Source: Dastarcus helophoroides
Lineage: Eukaryota > Arthropoda > Insecta > Coleoptera > Bothrideridae
Direction of reading: 5' to 3'
DNA: 64,000 nt
Assembly: GCA_028583605.1 (NCBI GenBank)
Contig: CM053337.1
Coordinates: 17,896,694 to 17,960,693, forward strand
The translations under genes and the position numbers were made by a program. The notes below the pieces were generated by a model, which saw only the letters and a program-made list of their open reading frames with translations, did no database searches and had not been told where the DNA came from. Every line of letters starts with the position of its first letter. The first letter of the stretch is position 1. This document shows positions 1 through 13,200 of the stretch, one piece after another.

Positions 1-1635
1 AATTACTCCCAAAATAAATTTGTTTCAGTAAATAAATCTATTTAGATTATTTCGCATTGAAATCAGGATCATCGGAAAAAACATTAGAAGGCAGTTGAAT
101 GGCAAATTTATCAATCTTAAAAATTGAGGTTGGTTCTGTGATTTTGTTTATCTTATTCCAGATCACACGTGAATTCGTTTAGATGTGATTTGATCCATAT
201 GGTACATTACTTCAAATTCTTTTAAAGAAAATTACAATTTTTTAACTAATGCTGAAGTAATGATGTTCGCTTGACACTCTGGATTTAACAACGCTGGACA
301 TTGTTTAAAGTTACTGCACCTATTTCTAATTAAAACTAGAGCTGTACTGGTTGTACTGATTGCCATTTTCGCTTTGCATGATCGTTTAATTTTTCGGCTA
401 TTATGGAAATAAATAAAATTAATTCCCTTTTTTTGCCGAAAACTCTAAAACCTTTAATACAGTTAATTAGTTGTCTTAGACCGGGTTGTGTGGTTTTTGT
501 GAATTAAAAAATGTTTAGGACGGTTAGACCTGTTCTTTTATTTTAAAGCGGTCTTTCATTTTTTAAATTGAAATATACTCGTATAACCAAATAGACTACG
601 AAATAATTTAAATCAAAATAATATTAAGGCATCTATGCTCATGGCTCTTGAAAGAAATATTTTAGTACAAAGCGAAAACAATGAAATATTAAAATATATT
701 TAATCTACAAGCAAAAATTTGTCAACTTTATTGTAAAAGTAATTTACATTTATTTGAGCCCTAAAAATTATAAGTGCAGATATTTTACCACATTCGTTTA
801 CTGAGTACTTCAAGACCGTACGTGAATTGGATTTAGGGTAAGAGTTTACAGCATAATAATGGAATTATAACCCCTCACTTAAGGGCCGCTGACTTGGGTA
901 GCCCGTGTAAACTTCAGAACCTTTAAGTTTGCGCATCTTTAAATGCTCACAATACCGCCTACTGTGTTCAGTTTTTGTTAGCGGTGTTTTCGTACTTAAC
1001 TCACTAGATTCTCTATTTTCAATCTCTCGTAAACGTTTTTTACGCTCTCAATATGTCTTACACTTTTCGCTATTTTTCAAACTCTTAATATCCATAGCTG
1101 ATAGCCTTATCCAATGAAACGTCACTGGATTAAACGAATATGGTGCACTGCGGTGAACTGTAAACTTAACATTCTCTCATGCCGGCCTCTCGACGCCGAG
1201 AGCGCTCGACTGCCGATCCGAGTATGTCCGACCGACCGACACCTTGTTTTTCAAGCTTGAACGAAAACCCGAAACTTCACCCCATACCTCAACATAAACA
1301 TTTCCAATGTTAAAAGACGAATTTGCCAAAAAAAAAGAAAACATTTATTGAAATATTAAATATCGAACATTGAGATAAAAATCATGATTTCCTGAAAAGG
1401 CAAATTTTAGGAAACCAGTCAGAATTTCTAAACAAAAATCAGAATCTAAAAGATCGAAATTTTTGGTAAATGTTCAGAAAAATATCGGAATTTGAAAAAA
1501 AATTTGAGAAAACTTTGAAATGGACAAAAGATTATCCAGAGAAAGTCAAATTAAAAAAAAAAGTAAAAAAAAATAGTTAAAACCCCGAGAAAAAGACGAT
1601 ATTGTAAGATACATTTTGCAAAAAAGATCTAAATT
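1..1635. other. AT-rich sequence without a recognisable gene
   Basis: No supported coding exon on either strand; a 62-codon open frame at 929-1117 is unremarkable. A CpG-rich patch at about 1175-1260 (ATGCCGGC, GAGAGCGCTCGA) interrupts the AT-rich background. From about 1310 the sequence becomes purine-rich and grades into the tandem array that follows. Confidence 0.4.
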
Positions 1636-3802
1636 TTGAGAAAAAGCATTTAATCTTAGTGAAACTTCGAAATTCAGAAAAAGACTAAATTTAAAAGAAA
1701 AATCAAATATTTATTTTCTCTGGACTCTCTGGACGAGTCAGAGGAAGACAGGCTCCCTACCTTGCCTCAACAAGCGTCAGAAAATGTCAAATATTGTGAT
1801 AACACATCGAAATTTTAACAAACAAGTTGAAACTACCAGAAATTTGGATTAAAAAAGGGTTGAAATTTACAAAGAAACTTTTGTCCTTCCACAAAAATTT
1901 TAAATTTCTAAAAAATATACCTTTTTGTCAAAAGATCGACCAGATTTCGAAAAAAAGGCAAATTTTAATAAATAAGCTGAAATTTCCAGAACCAAAATAA
2001 AAGGCGAAATTTTCAGGAAAAGTCGAATTTCGAGCAATTACGAAATTTCAGAAAAAAAACGAGGAACTTTTAAATTCAAAATAGTCATGTTTGATAAAAG
2101 AAAGCGAATTTTATGAATAAATGCAAAATTATAAAAGAAAAAATCAAATTTTGTAAAAAAATATACAAAATTTGAGAAAAAGCATATAATCTTAGTGAAA
2201 CTTCGAAATTCAGAAAAAGACTAAATTTTAAGAGAAAAATCAAATATTTATTTTCTCTGGACTCTCTGGACGAGTCAGAGGAAGACAGGCTTCCTACCTT
2301 GCCTCAACAGACGTGTCAGAAAATGACAAATATTGTGATAACACATCGAAATTTTAACAAACAAGTTGAAACTACCACAAATTTGGATTAAAAAAGGGTT
2401 GAAATTTACAAAGAAATTTTGGTCCTTTCACAAAAATTTTAAATTTCTAAAAAATATACCTATTTGTCAAAAGATCGAACCAGATTTCGAAAAAAAGGCA
2501 AATTTTAATAAACAAGCTGAAATTTCCAGAACCAAAATAAAAGGCGAAATTTTCAGGAAAAGTCGAATTTCGAGAAATTACGAAATTTCAGAAAAAAAAC
2601 GAGGAACTTTTAAATTCAAAATAGTCATGTTTGATAAAAGAAGGCGAATTTTATGAATAAATGCAAAATTATAAAAGAAAAAATCAAATTTTGTAAAAGA
2701 ATATACAAAAATTTGAGAAAAAGCATATAATCTTAGTGAAACTTCGAAATTCAGAAAAAGACTAAATTTTAAGAGAAAAATCAAATATTTATTTTCTCTG
2801 GACTCTCTGGACGAGTCAGAGGAAGACAGGCTTCCTACCTTGCCTCAACAGACGTGTCAGAAAATGACAAATATTGTGATAACACATCGAAATTTTAACA
2901 AACAAGTTGAAACTACCACAAATTTGGATTAAAAAAGGGTTGAAATTTACAAAGAAACATTTTGTCCATTTCACAAAAATTTTAAATTTCTAAAAAATAT
3001 ACCTTTTTGTCAAAAGATCGACCAGATTTCAAAAAAAGGACAAATTTTAATAAACAAGCTGAAATTTCCAGAACCAAAATAAAAGGCGAAATTTTCAGGA
3101 AAAGTCAAATTTCGAGAAATTACGAAATTTCAGAAAAAAAATCGAGGAACTTTTAAATTCAAAATAGTCATGTTTGATAAAAGAAAGCGAATTTTATGAA
3201 TAAATGCAAAATTATAAAAGAAAAAATCAAATTTTGTAAAAAAATATACAAAATTTGAGAAAAAGCATATAATCTTAGTGAAACTTCGAAATTCAGAAAA
3301 AGACTAAATTTTAAGAAAAAAATCAAATATTTATTTTCTCTGGACTCTCTGGACGAGTCAGAGGAAGACAGGCTTCCTACCTTGCCTCAACAGACGTGTC
3401 AGAAAATGACAAATATTGTGATAACACATCGAAATTTTAACAAACAAGTTGAAACTACCACAAATTTGGATTAAAAAAGGGTTGAAATTTACAAAGAAAT
3501 TTCTGTCCTTTCACAAAAATTTTAAATTTCTAAAAAATATACCTTTTTGTCAAAAGATCAACCAGATTTCGAAAAAAGGCAAATTTTAATAAACAAGCTG
3601 AAATTTCCAGAACCAAAGAAAAGGCGAAATTTTCAGGAAAAGTCGAATTTCGAGAAATTACGAAATTTCAGAAAAAAAAACGAGGAACTTTTAAATTCAA
3701 AATAGTCATGTTTGATAAAAGAAGGCGAATTTTATGAATAAATGCAAAATTATAAAAAAAAATCAAATTTTGTAAAAAAATATACAAAATTTGAGAAAAA
3801 GG
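1636..3802. repeat. 540-bp tandem repeat, about four copies
   Basis: Units start again every 537-542 bases, seen for example from the block TTATTTTCTCTGGACTCTCT at 1711, 2248, 2789 and 3331. Copies 2 to 4 are nearly identical. Each unit is a purine-rich AT stretch plus one short GC-richer block. Open frames inside are repeat artefacts. The last copy is truncated. Confidence 0.9.
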
Positions 3803-3998
3803 GAGAAATTTCGAAAAAATGTTTCAAAGAACAGGATGAATTCTGAAGAATTGGAAAGGTCCTCCAATTGAATATATACAAATTTTGCAGTTTGCTGCGT
3901 GAACCTAGGGGGTGCAAGCGCCCCAGCATTTTTCTCACATGCGGCCCGCGCAAAATTTTTAGTCTTGTAATTGGCCCGCTGTAAAAAAAGGTTGCCCA

Positions 3999-4143
3999 TC
4001 CCTGTTCTAACGCGTTTCGACAGTCAAGCTATCATCCTCAGAAAGATAGTTGGCTGTCAAACGCGTTTGTTGTGTCTTTTTAGTCTTTCTTGGTTTCAGG
4101 GGACAAGATTTGTATTTCAATTTTTGAACGAAGGTTCCACCAT
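3999..4143. mobile_element. Interspersed hairpin element, copy 1
   Basis: Member of a six-copy family in this window. Shares CTAACGCGTTTCGACAG, CTTTCTTGGTTTCAGGGGAC and AAGATTTGTATTTCAATTTT with the others. The central part is a short inverted repeat. It lies just downstream of exon 7 of the kinase. Confidence 0.7.
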
Positions 4144-4196
4144 CAAAATGCCTTATTCTATGCGCTACGTCTCTAAAAAAAATTAGTTCTCCTTAC

Positions 4197-4285
4197 CCTG
4201 ATTCCTTTGTAGTCTGGAATGAAAAATACATCACCTTCGTCGTCACTTTGAATCGAATTTAGATCTTGAAACTCATTTATCAAAC
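4197..4285 (-). CDS. GK5: GK5-like coding exon 7, last one visible
   Basis: Encodes SDDEGDVFFIPDYKGIR, matching the segment just before the conserved QAP..DP part of GK5. A normal GTAAGG donor follows, so at least one more exon is expected to the left. None is recognisable in the window. Confidence 0.75.
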
Positions 4286-7200
4286 CTAAAACTCTGATAG
4301 TTAGCAATGAAAATGACACATAGCTTTTAGACGACCTTTGTTTGAGAGCCAACCGATTAGAGTGCCGGCGTCCCCACAAGAAACCTCATGGAGGTAAGTC
4401 AACCTGTTGTTGATCTTCCAGCCAACCAAAGGATACATATTATCCACCGAACTGTGACATTTACCAGACGTATTCAAGTTGAGGAAAGCACCAGTACCAA
4501 GTGTGAGTTTCAAATCGAAATTCTTCAAGCATACAGCACCATACATCGAAGCCGATTGGTCTGCCATCTACAACAGTCTTCAGAGAGATCTGGCAAATCG
4601 ATAAATGAACAAATTGTTCAACAGGACGAAATCCTAAGGATTCACCAGTTTAGCACAAAGAGTGGCAAAGAGGTAAAATCTTCCTTGGTTCTTTAGGAGA
4701 ATCCACAGTATTAGTTTGGGGCTTTTACATTTTTTTGGTAACATTTATAGAGTGTTTTGGAAAGAAATGTTCGCTTGTTATGAAGAAAGTTGGTAACATT
4801 TTATGGCTAACTTGAGAGGGACTTGAGGGCAGAGCGTGAGGGCAGGAATTCTACTTTTCCTTAAGCTTCCAGCCTATACGCTACCAGAAAGCTTGCAATT
4901 GGCTAAAGGTTACTTCAAAAAGGTTTGGGACATTGTCATTAGGAAAGTGCGAGAGATTTTATGACCAATTTCAGAGAGACTCGGGATTGAGCGCAGCTAT
5001 TGTTCCTTATGGATAATTTAAGAGGGACTTGCATTTGAGATCAGAACTTGAAGACAGGAAACCTATTTTCTTTAAACTTCTAGGCTATGCGCTACCAGGA
5101 AGCTTGCAATTGGCTAAAGATTACTTCAAAAATGTTTAAAAAATTTTTAATAAGAAAGTTTGTAACATTTTATGACTAACTTGGGAGGGACTTGGACTTG
5201 TGGGCATGATTCGAAGGCAAGACTCCCATTTTTCCTTAAGCTTCTAGACTATGAACTACCAGGAAGCTTGTAATTGGCTAAAGGTTACTTCAAAAAGGTT
5301 TGGGACGTTGTCATTAGGAAAGTGCGTGACATTTTATGGCCAACTTCAGAGAGACTCGAAATTGAGGGCAGCTATTGTTACTTATGGATAATTTGAGAGG
5401 GACTTGGACTTGAGTTTAGAGCTTGAAGGCAGGAATCCTATTTTTCCTTTAGCTTCTTGACTATGCGCTACCAGCAAGCTGGTAATTGGCTAACTGTTAC
5501 TTCAAAAATGTTTGAGAATTTCTTATTAAGTTTGTAACATTTTATGAATAACTTGGAAGGGACTTGGACTCGTGGGCAGCATTTGAAGGCAAGAATCCCA
5601 TTTTTCCTTAAGCTTCTAGACTATGCGCTACCAGGAAGCTTCTAATTAACTAAAAATTACTTCAAAAAGGTTTGAGACACTGTCATTAGGAAAGTGCGTG
5701 ACACTTTATGGCCAACTTTAGAGAGACTCGGAATTGAGGGCAGCTATTGTTCCTTATGAATAATTTGAGAGAAACTTGGACTTGAGGTCAGAGCTTGAAG
5801 GCAGGAAACCTATTTTTCTTTAAGCTTCTAGACTATGCGCTAACAGGAAGCTTGTAATTGGCTAAATGTTACTTCAAAAATGTTTGAGAATTTGTTATTA
5901 AGAAAGTTTGTAACATTTTATGGATAACTTGTGAAGAACTTGGGCTTGAGGGCAGGACTTGAAGGCAGGAAACCCATGTTTCCTTAAGCTTCTAGACTAT
6001 GCGCTACCAGGAAGCTTGTAATTGGCTAAAAGTTACTTTAGAAAGGTTTGAGACATTGTCATTAGGAAAGTGTGTGATATTTTATGGCCAACTTCAGAAG
6101 GACTCGGGATTGAGGGCAGCTATTTTTCCTTAAGCTTCCAGACTATTGGTTACCAAGAAGCTTCTATTAAAATTACTTCAAAAAAGTTTAAAAATTCAAA
6201 GAGATTTCCTTCTTCAAATCACTTTTCTTTAATAAACTTGTGGATTCATCTGAAGCAAAAAGTCTCTCCGCCACACCACGTATTCTGAGAGGATCCTTCG
6301 GCGCAAGAACTAATCAATTACGATGACTATATTCAAGTAACTCTGATGAAAAAATTAATTAAGATTCTGATATTTACCACAGCGCGTATGGGAACTTCGA
6401 TTCCGAGGAACTTGCTATCGATACAACCAAAATCGTGGTCGTTATCAACCACAGGAGGTAGAATGTGTTGAGGAATTTTCAAAATATTTATGGCCCAAGA
6501 GCCCCAGCTTAACGTAAACGGGTCGTAAAAAGCGGTGGCGCTGGCATTCGAAATATCAGTCACGAAAACCCTCCTGGAGTTCAACTTGTACACCAACCAG
6601 GTTTCAAGGGTTCCAAACATTACGTTCCTCTTTAGAACCTCGTCTCTTAACGTGGAATTGTGGGAGAGCATCCAAAGTAATCTTACCGTGACCTACAACA
6701 AGGTGACTTACCCTTTAATGAACTTGTGGTGGATTTTGGTGGGACTAGTCCTTGGTTATCTTCAAAAATTAAAATACAAATCTTGTCCCCTGAAACCAAG
6801 AAAGATTAAAAAAAAACACAACAGAGATTGCCAAGCTGTAATCTTCAGAGAAATACTCAGTCACGAGAGAAATACTCAGTATCTCTCTGAAGATGATAGC
6901 TTGGCTATCGTAACGCTTTAGCCAGTAACCTCTGTTGTGTTTTTTAATCTTTCTTGGTTTCAGGAAACAAGATTTGTATTTCAGTTTTTGCGGTGGATGT
7001 AACTTACATGCTCGCTGGCTAATTTAAGTTTACTTCCTGTGTGAAATCGTGGACTTCTTGTCAAAATATACAGTCCGTAAGCCGCCCATCTGATCACCTA
7101 GAAAATTTGATATAGTAACTACTCTCTGGTGGTTTAAGCGAGTTATACCCTAATTAGGAATGAGTTGTTTAGTTCTTTTGCTAAAGAGCTAGCTCTGGTA

Positions 7201-10200
7201 TCTTTCCAGGTAATAAAGTTGTGAAAGTGCTCCCCTGTCTCCTTATTCCACGTGATGAAAGTTGATCTTTGCGTTGATATACCGATACATGATATGTCGC
7301 TGGCATCCAGTTGAGCATCTAAAACATGATATAGTTCAATAAAGATTTGACATTTTATGATATTAGAAAAGTATTGGCAAGGTTTTGCCATTTTTTCATT
7401 TTAATTCTGGTGGCTATTTTCTTTTTTTAGTTTTGGTGGTCATTTTCTCTTTTTAGTTCTGGTGGCCATTTCTATTTATTTTGCTTAAGTCTACAAGTCC
7501 TAAGATTTTTTTATTGAAAAAAAGTTCTATAAACTCAACACTTTAGTCAATCACTAATGATCTTTAAATTCTACACGATTGAAGCTCATTCCTACACGAT
7601 AATTTCTACACGACCAAAGCTCATTTTTACACTCTTATTCTACAAAACTAAAGCTCATTTTTTGTCGTCATTTCTATTAAGTTTAATAATTTTGTTTATT
7701 TCAAATGTCAGCTTCCGTACCAGCTAAGCAAATTGAGCTAAGCGTTGTCGTTTTTAAGTTAGGGGATATCAAATTGCCCGAATTAGGTTTTCCTCTTGTC
7801 TGAACGTCTCTCCCTTTAATTGCATCCAAGTTTTGCAATAAATAAATACCGAGTGTGTCCAATTTACTTAATTTGGTAACGTATATTTTGCACCAGCTAT
7901 CCAAATTGGGCTAAGACTTATTACTTCACTGTTAGGGGACATAAAACTGCTCAAATTCAATTTTTTTCCACTTTTGAGCGTCTCTCCCTTCCATAGGATT
8001 CACGTTTTGGGTGTAACTAAAGCTAAATCTTGTTAATTCAGTTTATTTTAAGCGTTAGCTTCCGTACCAGATAAGCAAATTGGGCTAAAAGTTGTCGTTT
8101 TAAAGTAAGGAACCAACATTATGCCCAAATTAGATTTTTGTCTTTCTTAGAGCGTCTCTCCCTTTCATAGCATTCAAATTTTGCAATAAATAAAAGCCAA
8201 GTTTGTCCATTTAACTTAATTTGGTAACATACATTCAGCACCAGCTATCCATAGTGGGCTAAGACTTATTATTGCACTGTTAAGGGACATAAAACTGCTC
8301 AAATTTATTTTTTTTCCACTTTTGAGCGCCTCTCCCTTCCACAGCATTCACGTTTTGGATTTAATCGAAGCTAAATTTTGTTAATTTAGTTTATTTCAAG
8401 TGTCAGCTTCCGTACGAGCTGAGAAAATTAGGTTAAACGTTGTCGTTTTAAAGTTAGGAACCATCATTAGGCCCAAATTAGATTTTTGTCCTTCTCAGAG
8501 CGTCTCTCCCTTTCATAGCATCCACGTTTTGCAATAAATAAAAGCCGAGTGTATCCAGATTACTTAATTTAGTAACGCTTATTCGGCGCTAGCCATTCAA
8601 ATTGGTCTAAGACGTATCATGTCGTTGTTAGAGCCCATAAAGCTGTTCATATTCAATTTTTCGCAACTTTTGAGCGTCTCTCCCTTCCATAGCATCCAAA
8701 TTTTCATCTAAATTAAAGCTCATTTTGGTGAAATTAGTTTATTTTCAGTTGCAAATTTCGTACCAGGTAAGCAAATTAAGCTAAGAGGTATCATTTTTAA
8801 GTTAGCAGCCATCAAAATGCTCGAATTAGGTTTTCCTCTTGTCGGAGCGTCTCTCCCTATTATTGCATCCAAGTTTTGCAGTAAATAAAAACAGAGTGGG
8901 TTCAAATTACTTAATTTTGTAATGCATATTTCGCACCAGCTATCCAAATTGGGCTAAGACTTATTATTTCACTGTTAAGGGACATAAAAGTGCTCAAATT
9001 CTATTTTTTTCGACTTTTGAGCGTCTCTCCCTTCGATAGGATTCACGTTTTGGATTTAATCGAAGCTAAATTTTGTTAATTTGGATTTATTTCAAGTGTC
9101 AGCTTCCGTACCAGCTAAGAAAATTGGGCTAAAAGTTGTCGTTTTAAAGTTAGGAACCACCATAATCCCCAAATTAGATTTTTGTCCTTCTCAGAGCGTC
9201 TCTCCCATTCATAGCATCCAAGTTTTGCAATAAATAAAAACCGAGTGTGTCCAATATACTTAATTTAGTAATGCTTATTACTCACTAGACATCCAAATTG
9301 GTCTAAGACGTGTCATCTCACTGTTAGAGGCCATAAAACTGTTCATATTCAATTTTTTACCACTTTTGAGCGTCTCTCCCTTCCATAGCATCCAAATTTT
9401 CATCTAAATTAAAGTTCATTCTTGTGAAATTAAGTTCATTTTAAGTGGCAAATTTCGTACCAGGTAAGCAAATTAAGCTAAGATGGAATCATTTTTAAGT
9501 TAGGAGCCATCAAAATGCTCGCATTAGGTTTTCCTCTTGTCTGAGTGTCTCTCCCTATTATTGCATCCAAGTTTTGCAGTAAATAAAAACCGAGTGGGTT
9601 CAAATTACTTAATTTTGTAACGCATATTTCGCACCAGCTATCCAAATTGGGCTAAGACTTATTATTTCACTGTTAAGGGACATAAAAGTGCTCAAATTCT
9701 ATTTTTTTCGACTTTTGAGCGTCTCTCCCTTCGATAGGATTCACGTTTTGGATTTAATCGAAGCTAAATTTTATTAATTTGGTTTATTTCAAGTGTCAGC
9801 TTCCGTACCAGCTAAGAAAATTGGGCTAAAAGTTGTCGTTTTAAAGTTAGGAACCATGATAATCCCTAAATTAGATTTTTGTCCTTCTCAGAGCGTCTCT
9901 CCCATTCATAGCATCCAAGTTTTGCAATAAATAAAAACCGAGTGTGTCCAGTATACTTAATTTAGTAATGCTTATTTTGCACTAGACATCCAAATTGGTC
10001 TAAGACGTGTCATCTCACTGTTAGAGGCCATAAAACTGTTCATATTCAATTTTTTACGATATTTGAGCGTCTCTCCCTTCCATAGCATCCAAATTTTCAT
10101 CTAAATTAAAGTTCATTCTTGTGACATTAGTTTATTTTAAGTGGCAAATTTCGTACCAGGTAAGCAAATTAAGCTAAGAGGGATCATTTTTAAGTTAGGA

Positions 10201-13200
10201 GCCATCAAAATGCTCGCATTAGGTTTTCCTCTTGTCTGAGTGTCTCTCCCTATTATTGCATCCAAGTTTTGCAGTAAATAAAAACCGAGTTGGTTCAAAT
10301 TACTTAATTTTTTAACGTATATTTCGCACCAGCTATCCAAATTGGTCTAAGACTTATTATTTCACTGTTAAGGGACATAAAAGTGCTCAAATTCTATTTT
10401 TTTCGACTTTTGGGAGTCTCTCCCTTCGATAGGATTTACGTTTTGGATTTAATCGAAGCTAAATTTTGTTAATTTGGTTTATTTCAAGTGTCAGCTTCCG
10501 TACCAGCTAAGAAAATTGGGCTAAAAGTTGTCGTTTTAAAGTTAGGAACCACCATAACGTCCAAATTAGATTTTTGTCCTTTTTCTCGATAAAAATTTCT
10601 GGAGATAGTTCTGAGGTAATCTTTAAATATCTTCTAAACCACTAAAGCAGTACTTTTCTTAATAAAAATAGTTCTGAATGTTTAAAGCTTTAATCGTTCA
10701 GAAGTATTTTAAATTTATTTAAGAAAAAAAGTTCTGGAGACTTATAGCATTAGTTTTTCTTAATTAAAAATGTTCTAAAAATAGACCAGATCAAATTTTC
10801 TTAACAAAAAGAGTTCTGAAGACCTAAATCTTTACTTTTTCCTAAATAAAAACTTTCCAAAGGTAGTGCAGGGGTAATATTTAAATTTCCTTAATAAAAA
10901 CAGTTCTGGAGACTTAGGGCCTTAGTTTTTCTAAACAAAAAAGTTTTATAGATAATTCAGAGGTAATCCTTACATTTTACAGACAAATAAAGCTTAAGTT
11001 TTAGTCGTTTAAAATTTTGCAAACAAATTTGTTTGCAGAACTATTCTTATTAAAAAAAGTTCTGGAAACTTAAAACATTAGTTTTTCCCAATTAAAAATG
11101 TTTTAGAGATAGTTTGGATCAAATATTCTTATTAAGAAAAGTTCTGAAGACCTAAATGTTTACTTTTTCCTAATTGAAAAAGTTCCAAAGGTATCTCGGA
11201 GGTAATCTTTAAATTTTCTTAATAAAAAGATTTCTGGAGACTTAAGGCTTTGGTTTTTCTTAATAAAAAAGTTCTAGAGATAATTCAAAGGCAATCTTTA
11301 CATTTCTTCTAAACGACTAAAGCTTAAGCTTTAGTCGTTTAAAATTTTGCAGACAAATAAGGCTTAAGTTTTAGCGGCTTAACATTTTGCAGACAAATTT
11401 GTTTGCAGAACTATTCTTATTAAAAAAAGTTCTGAAATTCTAAAGCTTCAGTCGTTTACAAGTATCTTTAAATTTCCTTAATAAAAAAAGTTCTGAAAAC
11501 TTAAAACATTGGTTTTTTCTAATTAAAAATGTTTTAGAGATAGTTTGAATCAAATTTCCTTATTAAGAAAAGTTCTGAAGACCTAAATCTTTACTATTTC
11601 TTAATTGAAAAAGTTCCAGAGGTAATCTTTAAATTTCCTTAATAAAAAGGGTTCCGCAGACTTAAAGCTTTGGTTTTTCTTAATAAAAAAGTTCTAGAGA
11701 TAATTCAAAGGCAATCTTTACATTTCTTCTAAACAACTAAAGCTTAAGTCGTTAGTCGTTAGTCGTTTAAAATTTTGCAGACAAATAAGGCTTAAGCTTT
11801 AGTGGCTTAACATTTTGCAGACAAATTTGTTTGCAGAACTATTCTTATTAAAAAAAGTTCTGAAATTCTAAAGCTTCAGTCGTTTACAAGTATCTTTAAA
11901 TTTCCTTAATAAAAAAAGTTCTGGAAACTTAAAACATTGGTTTTTTCTAATTAAAAATGTTTTAGAGATAGTTTGAATCAAATTTCCTTATTAAGAAAAG
12001 TTCTGAAGACCTAAATCTTTACTTTTTCTTAATTGAAAAAGTTCCAGAGGTAATCTTTAAATTTCCTTAATAAAAAGAGTTCTGCAGACTTAAAGCTTTG
12101 GTTTTTCTTAATAAAAAAGTTCTAGAGATAATTCAAAGGCAATCTTTACATTTCTTCTAAGCGACTAAAGCTTAAGCTTTAGTCGTTTAAAATTTTGCAG
12201 ACAAATACAGCTTAAGCTTTAGTCGCTTCAATTTTGCAGCCAAATTTGTTTGCAGAACTATTCCTATTAAAAAAAGTTTTAAATGTCTAAAGCTTCAGTC
12301 GTTTACAAGTATCTTTAAATTTCCTTAGTAAAAAAAGTTCTGGAAACTTAAAAAAAAGTTCTAAGGACCTAAATCTTTACTTTTTTTTAATTGAAAAAAT
12401 GTTAGAGGTATCTCAGGGGTAATGTTTAAATTTCCTTAATAAAAAAGTTCTAGAGGTAGTTCGAAAATAATCTGTAAATTTCTTCTAAACGTCTGAAGCT
12501 TAAGTTTTAGTCGTTTGAAATTCTGCAGACAAATTTGTTTATAGAATTATTCTTAATAGAAAAGTTCTGAAAGTCCAAAACTTCAGTCGTTGAGAAGTAC
12601 CTTTAAATTTGCTTAGTAAAAAACGTTCTGGAGACTTAACATATTAGTTTTTTTTAATTAAAAATATTTTAGAGATTGTTTGAATCAAATTTCCTTAGTA
12701 AAAAGTGTTCTGAAGATTTAAATCTTTATTTTTTCTTAATTAAAAAAATTTCAGAGGCAGTTTAAGGGTAATCTTTAAACTTTCTTAATAAAAAGAGTTC
12801 TGGAGATTTAAAGCTTTTGGTTTTTCTAAATAAAAAAGTTCTAGAGATAGTTCAAAAGTAATCTGTAAATTTCTTCTAAACTACTGAAGCTTAAGTTTTA
12901 GTCGTTTAAAATTCTGCTTACAAATTTGTCTGCAAAACTTTTCTTAATAAAAAAAAAGGTCTGAAAGTCTAACGCTTCAGTCGTTCACAGGTATCTTTAA
13001 AATTCCTTAGTGAAAAAAGTTCTGGAAACTTAAAACATTAGTTTTTCCTAATTAAAAATGTTCTAGAGATAGTTCGGATCAATTTCCTTAATAAAAAGAG
13101 TTCTCAGGACTTAAATCTTTACATTTTCTTGATTAAAAAGTTCCAGAAATTAATAATTCAGGGGCAATCTTTAAATTTCCTCAATAAAAAGAGGTGTTCT

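Noticed and set aside
6535..6921. 128-residue plus-strand frame
   Set aside because: Antisense of GK5 exon 5 run on into the hairpin element in intron 4.
7701..10340. Three related frames starting MDSWCEI or MDSWCKI on the minus strand
   Set aside because: They repeat with the 696-bp higher-order unit of the intronic satellite, and lie inside an intron of the kinase on the same strand.
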